In this document: in pieces, positions 11,992 through 23,100 of the stretch
Numbering within the stretch: position 1 is the stretch's first letter
How the letters are laid out: the number at the start of each line of letters is the position of its first letter
Source of the DNA: Selaginella moellendorffii
Taxonomy: Eukaryota; Streptophyta; Lycopodiopsida; Selaginellales; Selaginellaceae
DNA: 64,000 nucleotides
Assembly (NCBI RefSeq): GCF_000143415.4
Contig: NW_003314424.1
Coordinates: forward strand, 99,194-163,193
Reading direction: 5' to 3'
Program-made: the position numbers and the translations under genes
Notes under the pieces: generated by a model
The model's input: only the letters and a program-made list of their open reading frames with translations
What the model was told of the DNA's origin: nothing
Database searches by the model: none

Positions 11992-14068
11992 TCAGACTGT
12001 TATTTTTTGCCTCCAACGCCTATACAATAATCTTGGAATTTCATCACTCTCCACACTATCAGGATTTAAACCCAATAGTAATGCCATCTCTTCTCTAATA
12101 CGTCCACGCTCATGTTCAGTGGTCGAAGAACCCATCCGGTTGAGCAGATTATGGAGATGCGGATAGTGCTTGGCTAGACAATATACATGCCATAAATGAT
12201 GACTGGTGTCTGTCCGATCAAATGGCTTCTGATATACCGTTCCATCTGCCATTTGGTTGATTTCTGCAGCCACCTCCTGGACTGGCCGGTTCTCTATCAC
12301 CATCGCTCCAAGCCGTTTTGCAAGGTCCCCCAGAACATACGGTTTCTTCTCCCTAGTTTCCATACTGCAAGAGATGGGGTGCACTGCATATGTGTGCGTG
12401 TTCGCTGCAGTTTTAATCGGTGAGTCATCGATGATGAGGATTTCACTTGAGCTAGCAGTCCGGTTCATCACTACAGCCTCTGGCTTGACGAAGATGGGCT
12501 TGCTACCCCTCACATGGACCATAGTCAAGCAATCCTCCTGCGTTAGGAGAAAGTCAAATGGTAATATTACTCGCGTCTGATCGTGCATCATCTGAAGCAA
12601 CGTTAATGCATTGTGGCGCATCATGGATGTCCAAACTCCCAATTGCAAATTGAACCCAGCCCTCTGTTTTAAGTGTCGCATGGTCATTATTAGATCCCGC
12701 AGTTTCTCTCGTGTGATTAATGTGAATCTGTCTCTTTTGACCAACTTGCGACCGCAGGCTTTGGAGGGTGCACTGACATTCGAGGACGAGCCACGCTCAT
12801 GGGAGAAAAGGACACCGTTCAGATCAAAAACGATACAGTACCTTCGCCGTGACTCTGAAATGAAATGCGTCAGCATAAAAAATGGTACAAGTCAATTTTA
12901 CCATCTACAATATTAGCGAATGGTGCTCCCGATGGTCGTTGAGAGGGTTTTGGTCGAGGAAACGTGAAGGGCGGAAATACTCTCCTCTGCAATGTGGGGT
13001 CAATCGCATCCGATGGCGTGTGGGCATATGCCATTTCAGCTGTAGACTCTGGTACAACTGGCTCAACAGTGGCATGGGGTGGTTCCGATGGCGTGTGATC
13101 ACACGCCATTTCAGCTGGTGCCTCCGTTGGCAAAGTGGACATGACCGAACAGGCAGCAGGGGCGGTGTAGGGAGGTTCCAACGGCGCGTAGTCAGACGAT
13201 TGGGCACATGTTGAGTCCGTTGGAAATGAGGATACGACCGGCTCGGCAGCTGGGGCGGCCTCATGTGGGTCCAATGGCGCCTGGTCACTGTCAGTTGGAT
13301 ACGTGGACAAGATTGACTCAGTGGTATGGGCAGCATCAAGTGGAGCGTGGTCAGCTTGCTTGGCGTTGATATGGATAGTAGCCTCCACCAACTCTGATGA
13401 CTCTTGCAGCCAAGTAGAGTCCACTAGCGGATCCATATGCATGTCCAAATATCTCCCTTCGATTGAGATGGTATCCTCCCGTGCTACTAAAAACAAACTC
13501 ATTAGCACATTGAATTGACTATACTGTATTTACCATCAACTGCTATTGAGGAACTAGGACCGATATCACTTGGGCGCACTGCTGATTCTGAAGGATTGGA
13601 CATACGTTTCGACCCTTGCTTGGCACTATCCTTCCTCGACACTAAAGGCTAGAGTTTGTAAATTCAACTGAATAATCTCTACTTACCATTTGCTCTGCGA
13701 CCTACATGGACAATGTTAGAAATGGTAAAAGGTTAGGAATGGATGTACTATTATTTACCTGATGGTTTGTCTTGTATGACCTTCCTCCGCTGCTCTTTGG
13801 CCACCTCAGGCTGGCCATCGTCGTCATCATCGTCGTCGTCGTTATTGTGATCGTCACCATTGTGAGGACCATCCAAGTCCTCTTCGTCCTCCTCTTCTTT
13901 GTCCTCCTCTTCGTCCTTCTGCTCTTCCTGCTCATTATCTTTCTCTGGCTCCTCATCCCCCTCCTGCATTTCTTCCATAGGCTGCTCAGGCTGGATGGCT
14001 TGTTCTTCCAGGACCATCTTGGGAAAATCATCTGGCCGAGTCTCCATCTCAAAATACAAGACATCCAT
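11992..14068 (-). CDS. Intact 3' part of the accessory gene: acidic/repeat linker plus FCP1-like HAD domain
   Basis: Directly after the last TAG an ATG (MDVLYFEME) opens a 626-residue frame through exons 14068-13759, 13701-13687, 13641-13534, 13486-12902 and 12854-11992. The first part is an Asp/Glu stretch and the middle carries Pro/Thr/Ser repeats. The last about 287 residues hold the HAD motifs of FCP1/SCP-type phosphatases: VFDLNGVLFS (nucleophile Asp kept, but the usual second Asp is Asn), GVWTSM, a Lys in IFVKPEAV and IIDDSP. In this family the first motif is normally DxDxT/V and the second Asp acts as general acid, so catalysis may be weak or absent and the domain may instead bind phosphoproteins. 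Whether this shorter frame is ever expressed alone is unknown. Confidence 0.6.
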
Positions 14069-14625
14069 AGCCTATTTTAGTGCGTGACCTAGGACCGTAT
14101 CCTCACCCGACTGTCTTAACATGGTTTCTGCACGTTCTTGCACCCTTCGAAGACGACGAGATGAGAAAAACGTGGCCCTGACTTGAAAAGCTTCCCTCAT
14201 CCATTGTACCTCTCCATTGAGATTGGGGAAGGGGAGTCCGCCATAGGAATCTGAGTCATGAGGTGGTGACTGCCTGCTTTCACTCAGCCCTTGATCTGCA
14301 ATGAATGGCATGAGCACACATGCCATAACCGCGAGGCATTACCTATCATCTTTTCGTTGCCCTTCTTCCTTTTCGAATCAAACGCCTCTGATCTCGACGA
14401 CTGTCCAACATGCTTTCGCTTTTTATGACCACTGTCAGTTTGAGCTTGGCTGGTGCTTGCCTGTTTTGCCTTTGAAGAAGTTTCTCCTGTAAGGAATGGC
14501 ATGAGACCACACGCCATTGCAAATATAATTTGTACCTCCTTTTTTCCTATTGCTTGTCTGTTTGTCCTTCTTCGATGCGCCACCAGTGCGCTTTTCAGTC
14601 CTCGTGTCTGAATATTCACAACGAT

Positions 14626-14663
14626 CTATAATCAAAATGGCGTGAGGCCTCACGTGACCTTAC
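14626..14663 (-). other. 38-nt intron made almost only of the palindrome
   Basis: On the coding strand the intron is GTAAG, the 22-bp palindrome, then TTTGATTATAG. Removing it joins CAA G to AT CGT and keeps the frame; leaving it in gives an in-frame TGA. Three sister introns (14296-14342, 14487-14535, 16125-16178) also carry the palindrome, ending 9, 9 and 11 nt before the 3' splice site. Confidence 0.7.
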
Positions 14664-17600
14664 CTTGTGCAGGTTGTGAGCTCGGCCCAACATGGGTATC
14701 TTCAATAGTAGCTATTAACGCCGTTTCAGCATCTGGGGGTGGCCACGCTCCTGCATACAGAGCTTGTGAGATAACATTTAAACTTAAAGTGTGTACTCAC
14801 CAGGTTCGCAGAGAAGATACTGTTTTTCTTTGGCAACTGTAATTATATGCTCCATTGAAGTCACCTCTTCAATGGAGTTTGTCACCGCAACACACGGGAC
14901 ACCCTTGAGTAGTGCGGCTCGAAAGAATAGTCCGCCGCAGTTGTACTGGACAATGCATTTGCCCTTGGAGTCGGAAGCAGGTGACCCACCCGCTATTGCG
15001 TTGAAGACCCAACTGAGCATTTCCCATGCTGCACCTGGAGCTTTCTTTGGATTCGAAAGCTCCATAGCCGTCTTCAGTTCCTCAGGCACGGGTAAATTGA
15101 CCTCCCTCAGATCAATTCGATTGGCCTTGTCGAACGAAGCGGGGAAGTCACTCCAGTTCCACTCTGCTGCAGGACCAATAACAAGGGCGAGTGTGAAGAT
15201 GCGGACATTCGTCGGTATCTTCTTCTTAGCCATTATCCCATGGATCTCCTGCATCTCCTTGCCTTTCAACCGAGCCTTCACCTCGTTCAAGGCCTTCCAG
15301 AACTTGTGATAGGATTCGGAGTCGTAGATCATATAGTGGACTGAAGATTCCACCTCCGCAAGTCCCACCATTAAGTCAATGATGGAGCTGATTTCGTCTG
15401 CATGAGTGATCTCCTCATTTGTGAAGTCCATCACACAAAAGATGTTCTTGACCTGCTCATCTCCGCGGGAAACGATGCTCCTCCACCTTTGATCCTCATC
15501 CGAATTCAAGTATACCCGGTAAGGTTCTCGATAGGCCTCTGCTGCGGGGTCGAGCTATTTCTGAAGCCGGCGGTCGACATCAATCTTAATGAAATTTGGA
15601 TACTAATCCAACTTCTTAGCTTTACATTTCATGGCATCCCGCAGCAGATCGATGAACTTGGGGGCCCCCTTCACGTACTCGTCGATGTCTTCATTTGACA
15701 ACTCCAGCGCTTCCATCATCTCTTGCGTGGTGTCGATGCTCACCCTCTCCACGGCCACTTGCTCGAAGATCCAATCCTTCAATAGCGCACGAGCTCTCAG
15801 AGTCGTGCACAAGTCCTCGTATGTCACAATATGGCCGGGAGTCATTTTGGTCTTGTTGAAGACTACCTCACCACGTAGAAGAGCATTAGCCACTGTCAAA
15901 AGGTCGTCGTCGTCTAGAGACCGCGAGAAACGCAAGGCGTTGAGCTTCAAATCATTGGGCTTCCGGCCATCCTCCACACCCATTGAGTTTGGCAACTCCC
16001 CGTCATGGTACCTCCTCAGCACATCTACCCATTTGTCAAAAACAACTTTTGTCGCGAGTAGAATGTTATGGATGCTGAGTGTGTCATTGACCCCCAGTGT
16101 TTTCGAGAGAAGACTCGAGAATTCCTGCAATGGAAATGGCGTGAGGCCACATGCTATGCCACATGCAATGAGGCTTACCTGCCAGGCGCTAGTTGCTAGT
16201 GCACGTCCTTGTCCTGGTTTTTGTGGCTTCTTCAGTTGAACCCAGAGCTTCCGTGTTCGTGCCAATGTCTCGTGCAGACCCAATTTGTAGCACGTTTCTT
16301 GCTTGACATTCTGCGCGTGGGAGATGTATATGATAGATCGGAGGGGCGAGTTGCCTTTTATCAGGCGGACAACTCTTGTCTTGAAGACTTTCTTCACCTC
16401 CTCGCCCACCATAATATCCACAACTATCTCTTGCATCGCCAAGCTAGAATGCTGCCCGGAGACGGCATAGAACCGGATGTTCTGATCGTCCAACACCTTC
16501 CTATTGATCAAGTCTGGAAACCTCGTCTCACCCTTCATTGTTCGGTAGTAGGGGATCACGTCTGCGATGTCGGGTGTTACTGGACTTGCCAGCATCTTCT
16601 GCTTCAGTTTCTCCACCCACTCATCAAATACTAGCCTGTGGTTGTATTTGCTTTGGATGTCGATACGGCTCACGTCGATTGTATATACTTTGTTGGAATA
16701 GTAACAAGTATTATTATTTGCGACGATTTTTGCTGCCTCTTCTTGCTCTTTCTGCTCTTTGCGGCTCTTCTTTTTGGTGGGTGTAGTGTTCGAACCCGAG
16801 GCAATGGCATCACCGAGTAACTTCTTTTTTGGAGCAGGAAAGTCGGATGTCGGCTTGAGCTTGACCACCCTTTTCTGCTTCGGGGTAGTTTCTAGATCGA
16901 CCCCCTTCCCCTTCACTTCGCGAACTGGAGGCACTCTCAACGGCTCAATGTTGGAATATAGTTTTTGAACATCGCCGTAGGTGAGGTCCGTGGATTCCAT
17001 GTGATCTTCATAGACCCGCAGCGTCTTTGAAATTGTGGGCCTCCTGGACAACCTCTCCCTAGCTCCCTCTAGGAATTCCTCATAGCCGCTGCCCCCCTCC
17101 GGGAAGCCGCTAGGATGTGCAAGGTGGATCTTGAAGGCAGACGCTGTCTCTACCACAAGTGCCAGTCCATATTCTTGCATGGAACTGCATGGAGTGTCTG
17201 TCACTTGGATGAGGATCCCCATGCATTCTTTTCTCCCACCATCTGTGTTGTACAGCCTCAGATCCTCGCCTTCCATCCCGAAAGTCCAACTGGTGAGCTC
17301 CTCCCCCTTCTCTGCATCCACATTGACAGTGGCTGGAAGAAGAACGCAATTCCTCGCCTGTTCAGAAATGCACAACAATTAGAGCTGACAGATGAAAAGC
17401 TAGTAGCTGGAAATAACGTGAGGCCACACGCCATTCACCACTGCATCAGATGTCTTGAGGCTGCATCCTAAGATGGCGTGAGGCTACACGCCATCTGTAA
17501 CCGGACTGCACTCGAGAGCCCAATCGGTGCATGCCAATGTTGCTACTGAATGGCATGTGGCCTCATGCCATTTTCTACTTGGCCTAAAAGACTTACCATT

Positions 17601-18227
17601 TGAAGCCGAATGGAGGCGTGACAACCGGACTCGCTGGCGAATGTGCACTGTGTGTGCAGCGGATCGTAGCAGCAAGGCTACTCTGCCACTTACAGTTGGA
17701 GAGTGGCACTGAAATCTCCCGGATGCCAAGTGGGCTGCGTGTGGGTGGCGGAGTGGGCGGCGGAGTTGGCGGCGAAGTTACAAACTGGGTGTGTCTTGAA
17801 GTGGATGCCGATGCACACGAGCGCGATGCGAGCGCGAGTGTGATGCAAGCGCGAGTGGACGCCAATGCACACGAGAAACCTGTAGAGAAGTGGGAGCGCG
17901 AGTGGGAGCGCGATGCGAGCACGAGTACGAAGCAAAATGCAAAACCTAACCTCACACGCGCGAAATGTCACGATGGTTGGTAATCCCGCCACGTCATCAT
18001 TCCTCGGACTTGGGCGCCACCATTAATTTCTGGATCGGCGCGCGCATGCGTGAAATCCAAAAGAAATCCGCAACGTCATCATTCCTCGGACTGCATGCAT
18101 GCGAAATCCAAAAGAAAGATCATGATTGGGATATCATTTAATACCCTCGCTATATTTATACCATGCATGATTGAATATTCCAAAGCATCTTGTATTTCCA
18201 AAAATGCCAAATGTTCAGCTAAATAAA

Positions 18228-18307
18228 TTGTCAGAGGATTTGATGTGACGTTCAAGCGTGTGGGCTCATGCAATTTTGATCCCAAAAAATGCACCAAAAA
18301 ATGCTCG
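18228..18307 (+). repeat. Direct repeat pair, left copies
   Basis: Positions 18228-18262 (TTGTCAGAGGATTTGATGTG onwards) recur almost exactly at 19499-19533, and 18255-18307 (AGCGTGTGGGCTCATGCAAT onwards, through CACCAAAAAATGCTCG) recur at 19197-19248. In both of the latter a 22-bp palindrome follows within 30 bp. They are internal repeats of the transposon core. Confidence 0.8.
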
Positions 18308-18828
18308 GTGTCATCTGGCGTTATCTCTTGAATGGCGTGGGGCCGCATGCCATTTTCAGGAGCACATAGGAGTATATTCCTAGAATATTCTGACACGCGC
18401 GAGATTGTTTTGAGTTTCCTGGAGATCCAACTGTTAGATCGCAACTAGATTTTACAGAATGGTATACAATGTCCTTCTTGATGACCCTGCAAAGAAGCAT
18501 CTCGATCGGACACCACATGAGACCACACGAGCCTTACAATGTTTCAGGGGCATTTGCCATAGATCCAACCGTTATTTTGCTCCAAGATTCTACAGTTTGG
18601 TGTGCATTAACCTTTCCATCGACACTGCAAAGGGACATCACAATCAGATGCGGGATCACAAGAAACCAACTTCACTAACTCTGGTTTCACCAAGATCTAC
18701 GTAAGGAGTTATGAAATGAAAGGACCCTCTCTATTGAAATGTGTTTATGGTCTTAGGGGCATTGTGACATATCAAAGGATTTTGCATTAAGTTCTGTATT
18801 TGCATGTTTATCAAGCTACTGAATTGCT

Positions 18829-18859
18829 AAACCCTAAACCCTAAACCCTAACCCTAAAC
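18829..18859 (+). repeat. Interstitial telomere-like repeat
   Basis: Four tandem units of the Arabidopsis-type CCCTAAA repeat, one of them missing an A. The tract is too short for a real telomere and lies inside the transposon. Confidence 0.85.
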
Positions 18860-19196
18860 ATGTGGCAAATGCTGCGTGAAGAAAGATGCCCTTTCTGGGC
18901 AAATGCTGTAAGAGGCAGATTCCGAGCAGATGTATCTCAGGCTAGCGAAGGGGACAAACGAAAGCTAGCTATAAACATGACGGGATGCAAATAGATTACT
19001 AGGCTGGTCCTGCGAAAATCAAAAACCATAATTGAAAACATTGAAAATGCAAAAAGAAAGGTTTATAATATTTTTGAATTTTAAGCAACCAAATGAATGT
19101 AAGTAGGGCATGTGTTTGTAAGTTTAAAAATGCCTCAACCACTTAAATTCCCAAGTAAATAAAGTTGTTTCTATTTTTGGTACAGGTAAACTTTAT

Positions 19197-19533
19197 AGCG
19201 TGTGGGCTCATGCAATTTTGAACCCAAAAATGCACCAAAAAATGCTCGACTAGCATTATTCTTTGAATGGCGTGTGGCCTTATATTGCCATAAATGGACG
19301 TACACACACAGCATAATTATTCCTTTACACGGCAAATAATCTTGGCGCGGATCGCTGACATGGCATGGCAAAGTTCGAATCACTGACATGGCACAGTTGG
19401 ATCGAGGCAAGGACATGATGTGACAAAGTTCAACCTCCGACAGCAAAGTCTAGAAGCTACTCAGTTTGAAATTTGTCAGAGGACTCATAAGATCTGGTTT
19501 GTCAGAGGATTTGATGTGACGTTCAAGCGTGTG
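19197..19533 (+). repeat. Direct repeat pair, right copies
   Basis: Positions 19197-19248 and 19499-19533 match the left copies at 18255-18307 and 18228-18262 in the same orientation but in swapped order. A partial third TTTGTCAGAGGA lies at about 19,472. Confidence 0.75.
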
Positions 19534-19599
19534 TTATTTTTGAATTCTCGAACTCATTCCTAGGTCTATCATTTTTGTGCGCCGTGTTCTTGGTTCCGC

Positions 19600-19810
19600 T
19601 GAGCGTAGTGAGCGCTGCTTGTGTAAGCGGCGTTGTGAGCTGTGGTTTATGCGTCTACAAGCGGTTGTGGCATTGCGAGCGCCATTGCGAGCGGCAATTT
19701 ATGCGAGTGGCAGTTTGTGCGAGTGGTGCTACGAGCAGTTGCGGTGTTGCGAGCGGCGCTATGAGTAGTTGCGGTGTTGCGAGCGGCACTGTCTTTGGTG
19801 TGGCTACCGC
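19600..19810 (+). repeat. Degenerate GCGAGCGGC / GCGAGTGG tandem repeat
   Basis: Short related units (TTGCGAGCGGC, ATGCGAGTGGC, GTTGCGGTGTTGCGAGCGGC) repeat in tandem over about 200 bp. Similar GCGCGAGTG units occur at 17.8-17.94 kb on the opposite side of the core. The frames that cross it look like chance products of the repeat. Confidence 0.6.
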
Positions 19811-20144
19811 TTCCTCTTGATATTCGGCACTTGTGCTTCCTAGTATGTTCACCATGGAATGGTTTAGGACCACATTTAGAAATGGCATGAGGCCACATGC
19901 CATCTTGGGCCCTTGCAATTTCATGGCTAGCGTATTGTCATGTATGTTTTTACTTGCCTGCAGCTGTGTGTATATCAAGATGGCATGAGGCCTCATGCCA
20001 ATTTTGTGAATGCGAAATTTCACGTGGGTGTCAATAGCATGTTTGAATAATGGCATGTGGCCTCATGCTATTTGGTATGTTATGATTTAGGCCATTCTCC
20101 AATCATTTTTTGTATGGTCTTAACTTCTTTTCTGCACTTTCAGA

Positions 20145-23100
20145 ATGGCCTTCAGGGTTGGGGAAAAGGTTTACATTTTGAATGGTGGGAAGAGAGTTGC
20201 AAAAGGGACCTTTGTGTCTATGGATCGGAACTTTGTTATACACTGTCAAAGGCTTGGGGAAGGCAATGCTGCTGTATCAGTAGAGACTGTCTTCGATGGG
20301 AATGTGGTCGCTATTGAACGAGGAGAGATGGTCGTCGGGGTAAATGTTGTTGTTGCCTTGAAAAATCTGCAGAAGAAAACAGATGTTGGGGACAGCGCAA
20401 GTGCGACGCATGTTCCCTCTGTGGATCTTAAGAACCGTGCTACATGGATTCAGGCAAAGGTGTTTCTAAACAACCCCGAGGGGGAGGTGGTAGCTGAGGG
20501 CTTAGCCACAGTTGTCGATCCAAGAGATGCGGTTGCTAATCAAGAATTGGGCTGGGATGATATTGGAGTTGCGATTTTAGAGGTTGTTGACACAGAAGAA
20601 AACAGTCTGACTATTGGAAGCATTGTGCAGTGGAAATTGAGGCATTTAGTGTTTGAGAATGTGAAGGATTCACAATCAAACACCACTACAACTGATGACA
20701 GAACATCTCTTCATGGGAAAAGAAAGTACACCTTCCTACAGCGCAGCCAAAGGGATCTGAGCAACGAACCGAAAAGGCAAAAAATGGCGATGGAGGTTCG
20801 AATGGTCTCGACAGTTGCTTGTTGCAAGAGGAGGTGCTGTCAACATGCTGATTGGGGTGCTATTGAAGAGGAGAGAGCAAGATACAAGACATTGTCCTGG
20901 AAGGCAGCTCGCAATTTTGTGTATGAGGCATTATGGTCATCTGTTGATGCTTCAGAACATCAGGTGGGGGGCATGGTCTTCCAGAGGGGTTTGGTCTGCA
21001 TGAAGGCATGGAGAATCATTTATGGAGTCCCTCGAAGCACATTCTACAGAATCAAAACTGAGTTCGAGGAACAAAGGGTTCAACAGGCAGTCCATGGGAA
21101 CGACGGTACGCACAAAACCAGGGGTCATGTTGTATATGGAGAGGCAATCTTCAAGAGGTTTGTCGAGACATGTAGCGAGCAGCAACCACATAAAACCCGC
21201 CTCTTGGAAGATGGAACACGAGACACCCAACGAGTTCTCCCTTCCATGTATACCAAGGGGGCCATATTGGAAGATATGAATCGGGAACTCTAGAGTAATG
21301 GCTACAGGAAGCTGAGCCAATCTAGATTTAGTAGATTGTGGAGCAACAGGTTTAGGGATGTGAGTATAGGAAAGTACTCCAGCTTTTCAAAGTGTGACGA
21401 GTGCACTGCTATCAAAATGGCTTTGTCGAAGAATTCTTGCAGCGCTCAAGAGCGAGAGACGTTGGTTAGAAGGCGGCTCGACCACAACATCGAGAAGAGA
21501 AGCTGTAGGACTGCATATTATCATAACAAGATTCTCTCCATGGAGAGACCTGACTCTTACCTCTGCATCATCCACGACAAAATGGACCAGAAAAAGACGT
21601 GCTTATCTCGACTCAATCCTGCCCCCAAGGCAATCTCTTCATCCATGCAGCTGCTTGTGTCTCTGTTTGGCATAATCGCTCATGGGCATGGTGCCCAGAA
21701 CTATGGGAACTTCTTTGTACCTCTATGGGGTGGCGGGGGTGCAAACATGATGATTGCGTCCCTAGCAAAACACTTAAGGTCTCTGCAAAGTGCGCAGACT
21801 GAGCTGAACGGCCAACCCTTGCATAAGGCCCTTGTCGATTGAACCCCATACAGGGTTCAGCTGGAGGAGGAGCAAAGGCTTGCAGTATCGCATGGGGCCC
21901 CATGCCATCCCAGTGAATATGTTGGCCGTCAGATTGTAGGGTTATCACGTGAGGCCTCATGCCATTCCGACGAGGCTGGTCGCCCGGTGAATGCACAGCC
22001 TCATCCAAACGAAGCAGAATCTCAAGGAAGTTCTTGCGGCCGATGTGGCCTTCCACCCCATCTTCTGCTCCAAACAGACAATGCTGGCAGTGAGAACAAA
22101 AACATGTACGTCTTCGCGTACTTGGCGATGCTTGTTGCCAAAGGCATATTTGAAACGGTTACACTTGGCTTTCTCATGGTTGGGCACACTCATGAAGACA
22201 TCGATGCCATGTTCAGTCACCTGGCAGAGTCCCTCCGGCGATCCAATGTCCTCACCCTCCCACAACTCTACGATGAATTCCAAAATTGCATCAAAGGCAC
22301 TGTTGAAGCTGCACTTGTGACAGAGGTTCCAGACTTTAAGGGGTTTGTAAGAGGCTACATCAGGGACGGATCCGAAACGCTGATTGGCCACTCCAAGCCT
22401 CTTCAGTTTCATTTCAGCATGCGTGACGGTGCTCCAGTGATGAGGTACAAGATGAGAGAATGGGACACAGTGTGGCTGCCAGTGGATGGCATTGAACTCT
22501 TCAAGAGAGATCCCATAACTGGGGAACCTATGATTCCTCAAGGTTCCCCACGGCCGATGCACCCGGATGGACTCAAAGACCAGGAAAGTATAGTGGCCGG
22601 GATTAGACAGCATATTGCCTTCTGGAAGAGGGGGTTGGTGTTTGGTGGAGAATCCTATTTTAAGAGGTGCAAGCCTTTGCTCGAATACTGGGAGAAGATT
22701 ATATCTGCTATCCAAAATGGGCCGGTTGTATATGAAGAATTGGAAGAGTCCTTTTGGCCAGAACCCAGAGCACCAGATAGTAGCGGAACAATGTCCTCTG
22801 GAAATGCAGTGACAGATAACGATGTTGAGGATCACTATTGTGGGCCGAGGAACAAGAAGCCAGATTCCGCATTCAATCCAGTACAGGTCTGCAAAGGAAT
22901 GGTCGTGCTTGTCAGACCCAGTAATAAAAAACAAATGATATGGGTGGGGCGCTGCATCACTGATGCAGAGGAGGATGCGGAAACTAACTCCTTCAATGTA
23001 ACTATGGAGTGGTTCAAGCCAAGTTCCAGATATACGAAGGATTGCCTAGAAAAGAGATGGGTGCTGAATCCAAGGGATCCCAGCATGAGCATATCGGTGG

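Larger units (their letters stand above)
11992..17357 (-). pseudogene. Transposon accessory gene: ParB-like region to FCP1-type HAD domain, ten exons
   Basis: Exons on the minus strand are 17357-16179, 16124-14801, 14750-14664, 14625-14536, 14486-14343, 14295-13759, 13701-13687 (15 nt), 13641-13534, 13486-12902 and 12854-11992. All nine GT-AG introns are 38-57 nt and keep the frame over 1,644 codons; at least one more upstream exon is needed. In order: a ParB/sulfiredoxin-like segment (about residues 230-330, with FYAVSGQHSSLAM where ParB has GxHR), a long middle region (CGGLFFRAALLKGVPCVAVTNS), a Lys/Ser-rich linker, an Asp/Glu tract, six loose PTDSxxAPLDP-type repeats, and a HAD domain. Three in-frame TAGs (15603-15605, 15555-15557, 14072-14074) lie where Gln would fit. 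The domain names are inferred by eye; this exact architecture is unknown to me. Confidence 0.72.
17358..20144. promoter_or_regulatory. Divergent promoter and leader region between the two transposon genes
   Basis: No long convincing frame crosses this 2.8-kb stretch, although 17.6-17.95 kb may hold a proline-rich first exon of the leftward gene (SPPTPPPTPPPTRSPLG, ending in a GTAAGT donor at about 17,594). It holds eight palindromes, two pairs of direct repeats, GCGAGTG-rich tandem sequence on both sides (17.74-17.94 and 19.60-19.80 kb) and a short telomere-like tract. Because the genes diverge, both promoters must lie here, but I cannot place a TATA box with confidence. Confidence 0.5.

Noticed and set aside
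13703-14064. Basic Arg/Lys/Thr-rich minus frame overlapping the acidic exon
   Set aside because: It is in the wrong phase relative to the splice-supported frame and is explained as a shifted reading of the Asp/Glu run.
13751-14080. Plus-strand hydrophobic frame rich in Val/Ile/Leu opposite the acidic exon
   Set aside because: It is the complement of Asp/Glu codons (GAC, GAT, GAG) of the real minus-strand exon, not a membrane protein.
18829-18859. Chromosome end
   Set aside because: Only four repeat units with coding sequence on both sides; it is an interstitial tract.
19575-19820. Small Cys/Val/Ser-rich plus-strand proteins
   Set aside because: They arise from the GCGAGCGGC tandem repeat and have no start or splice context.
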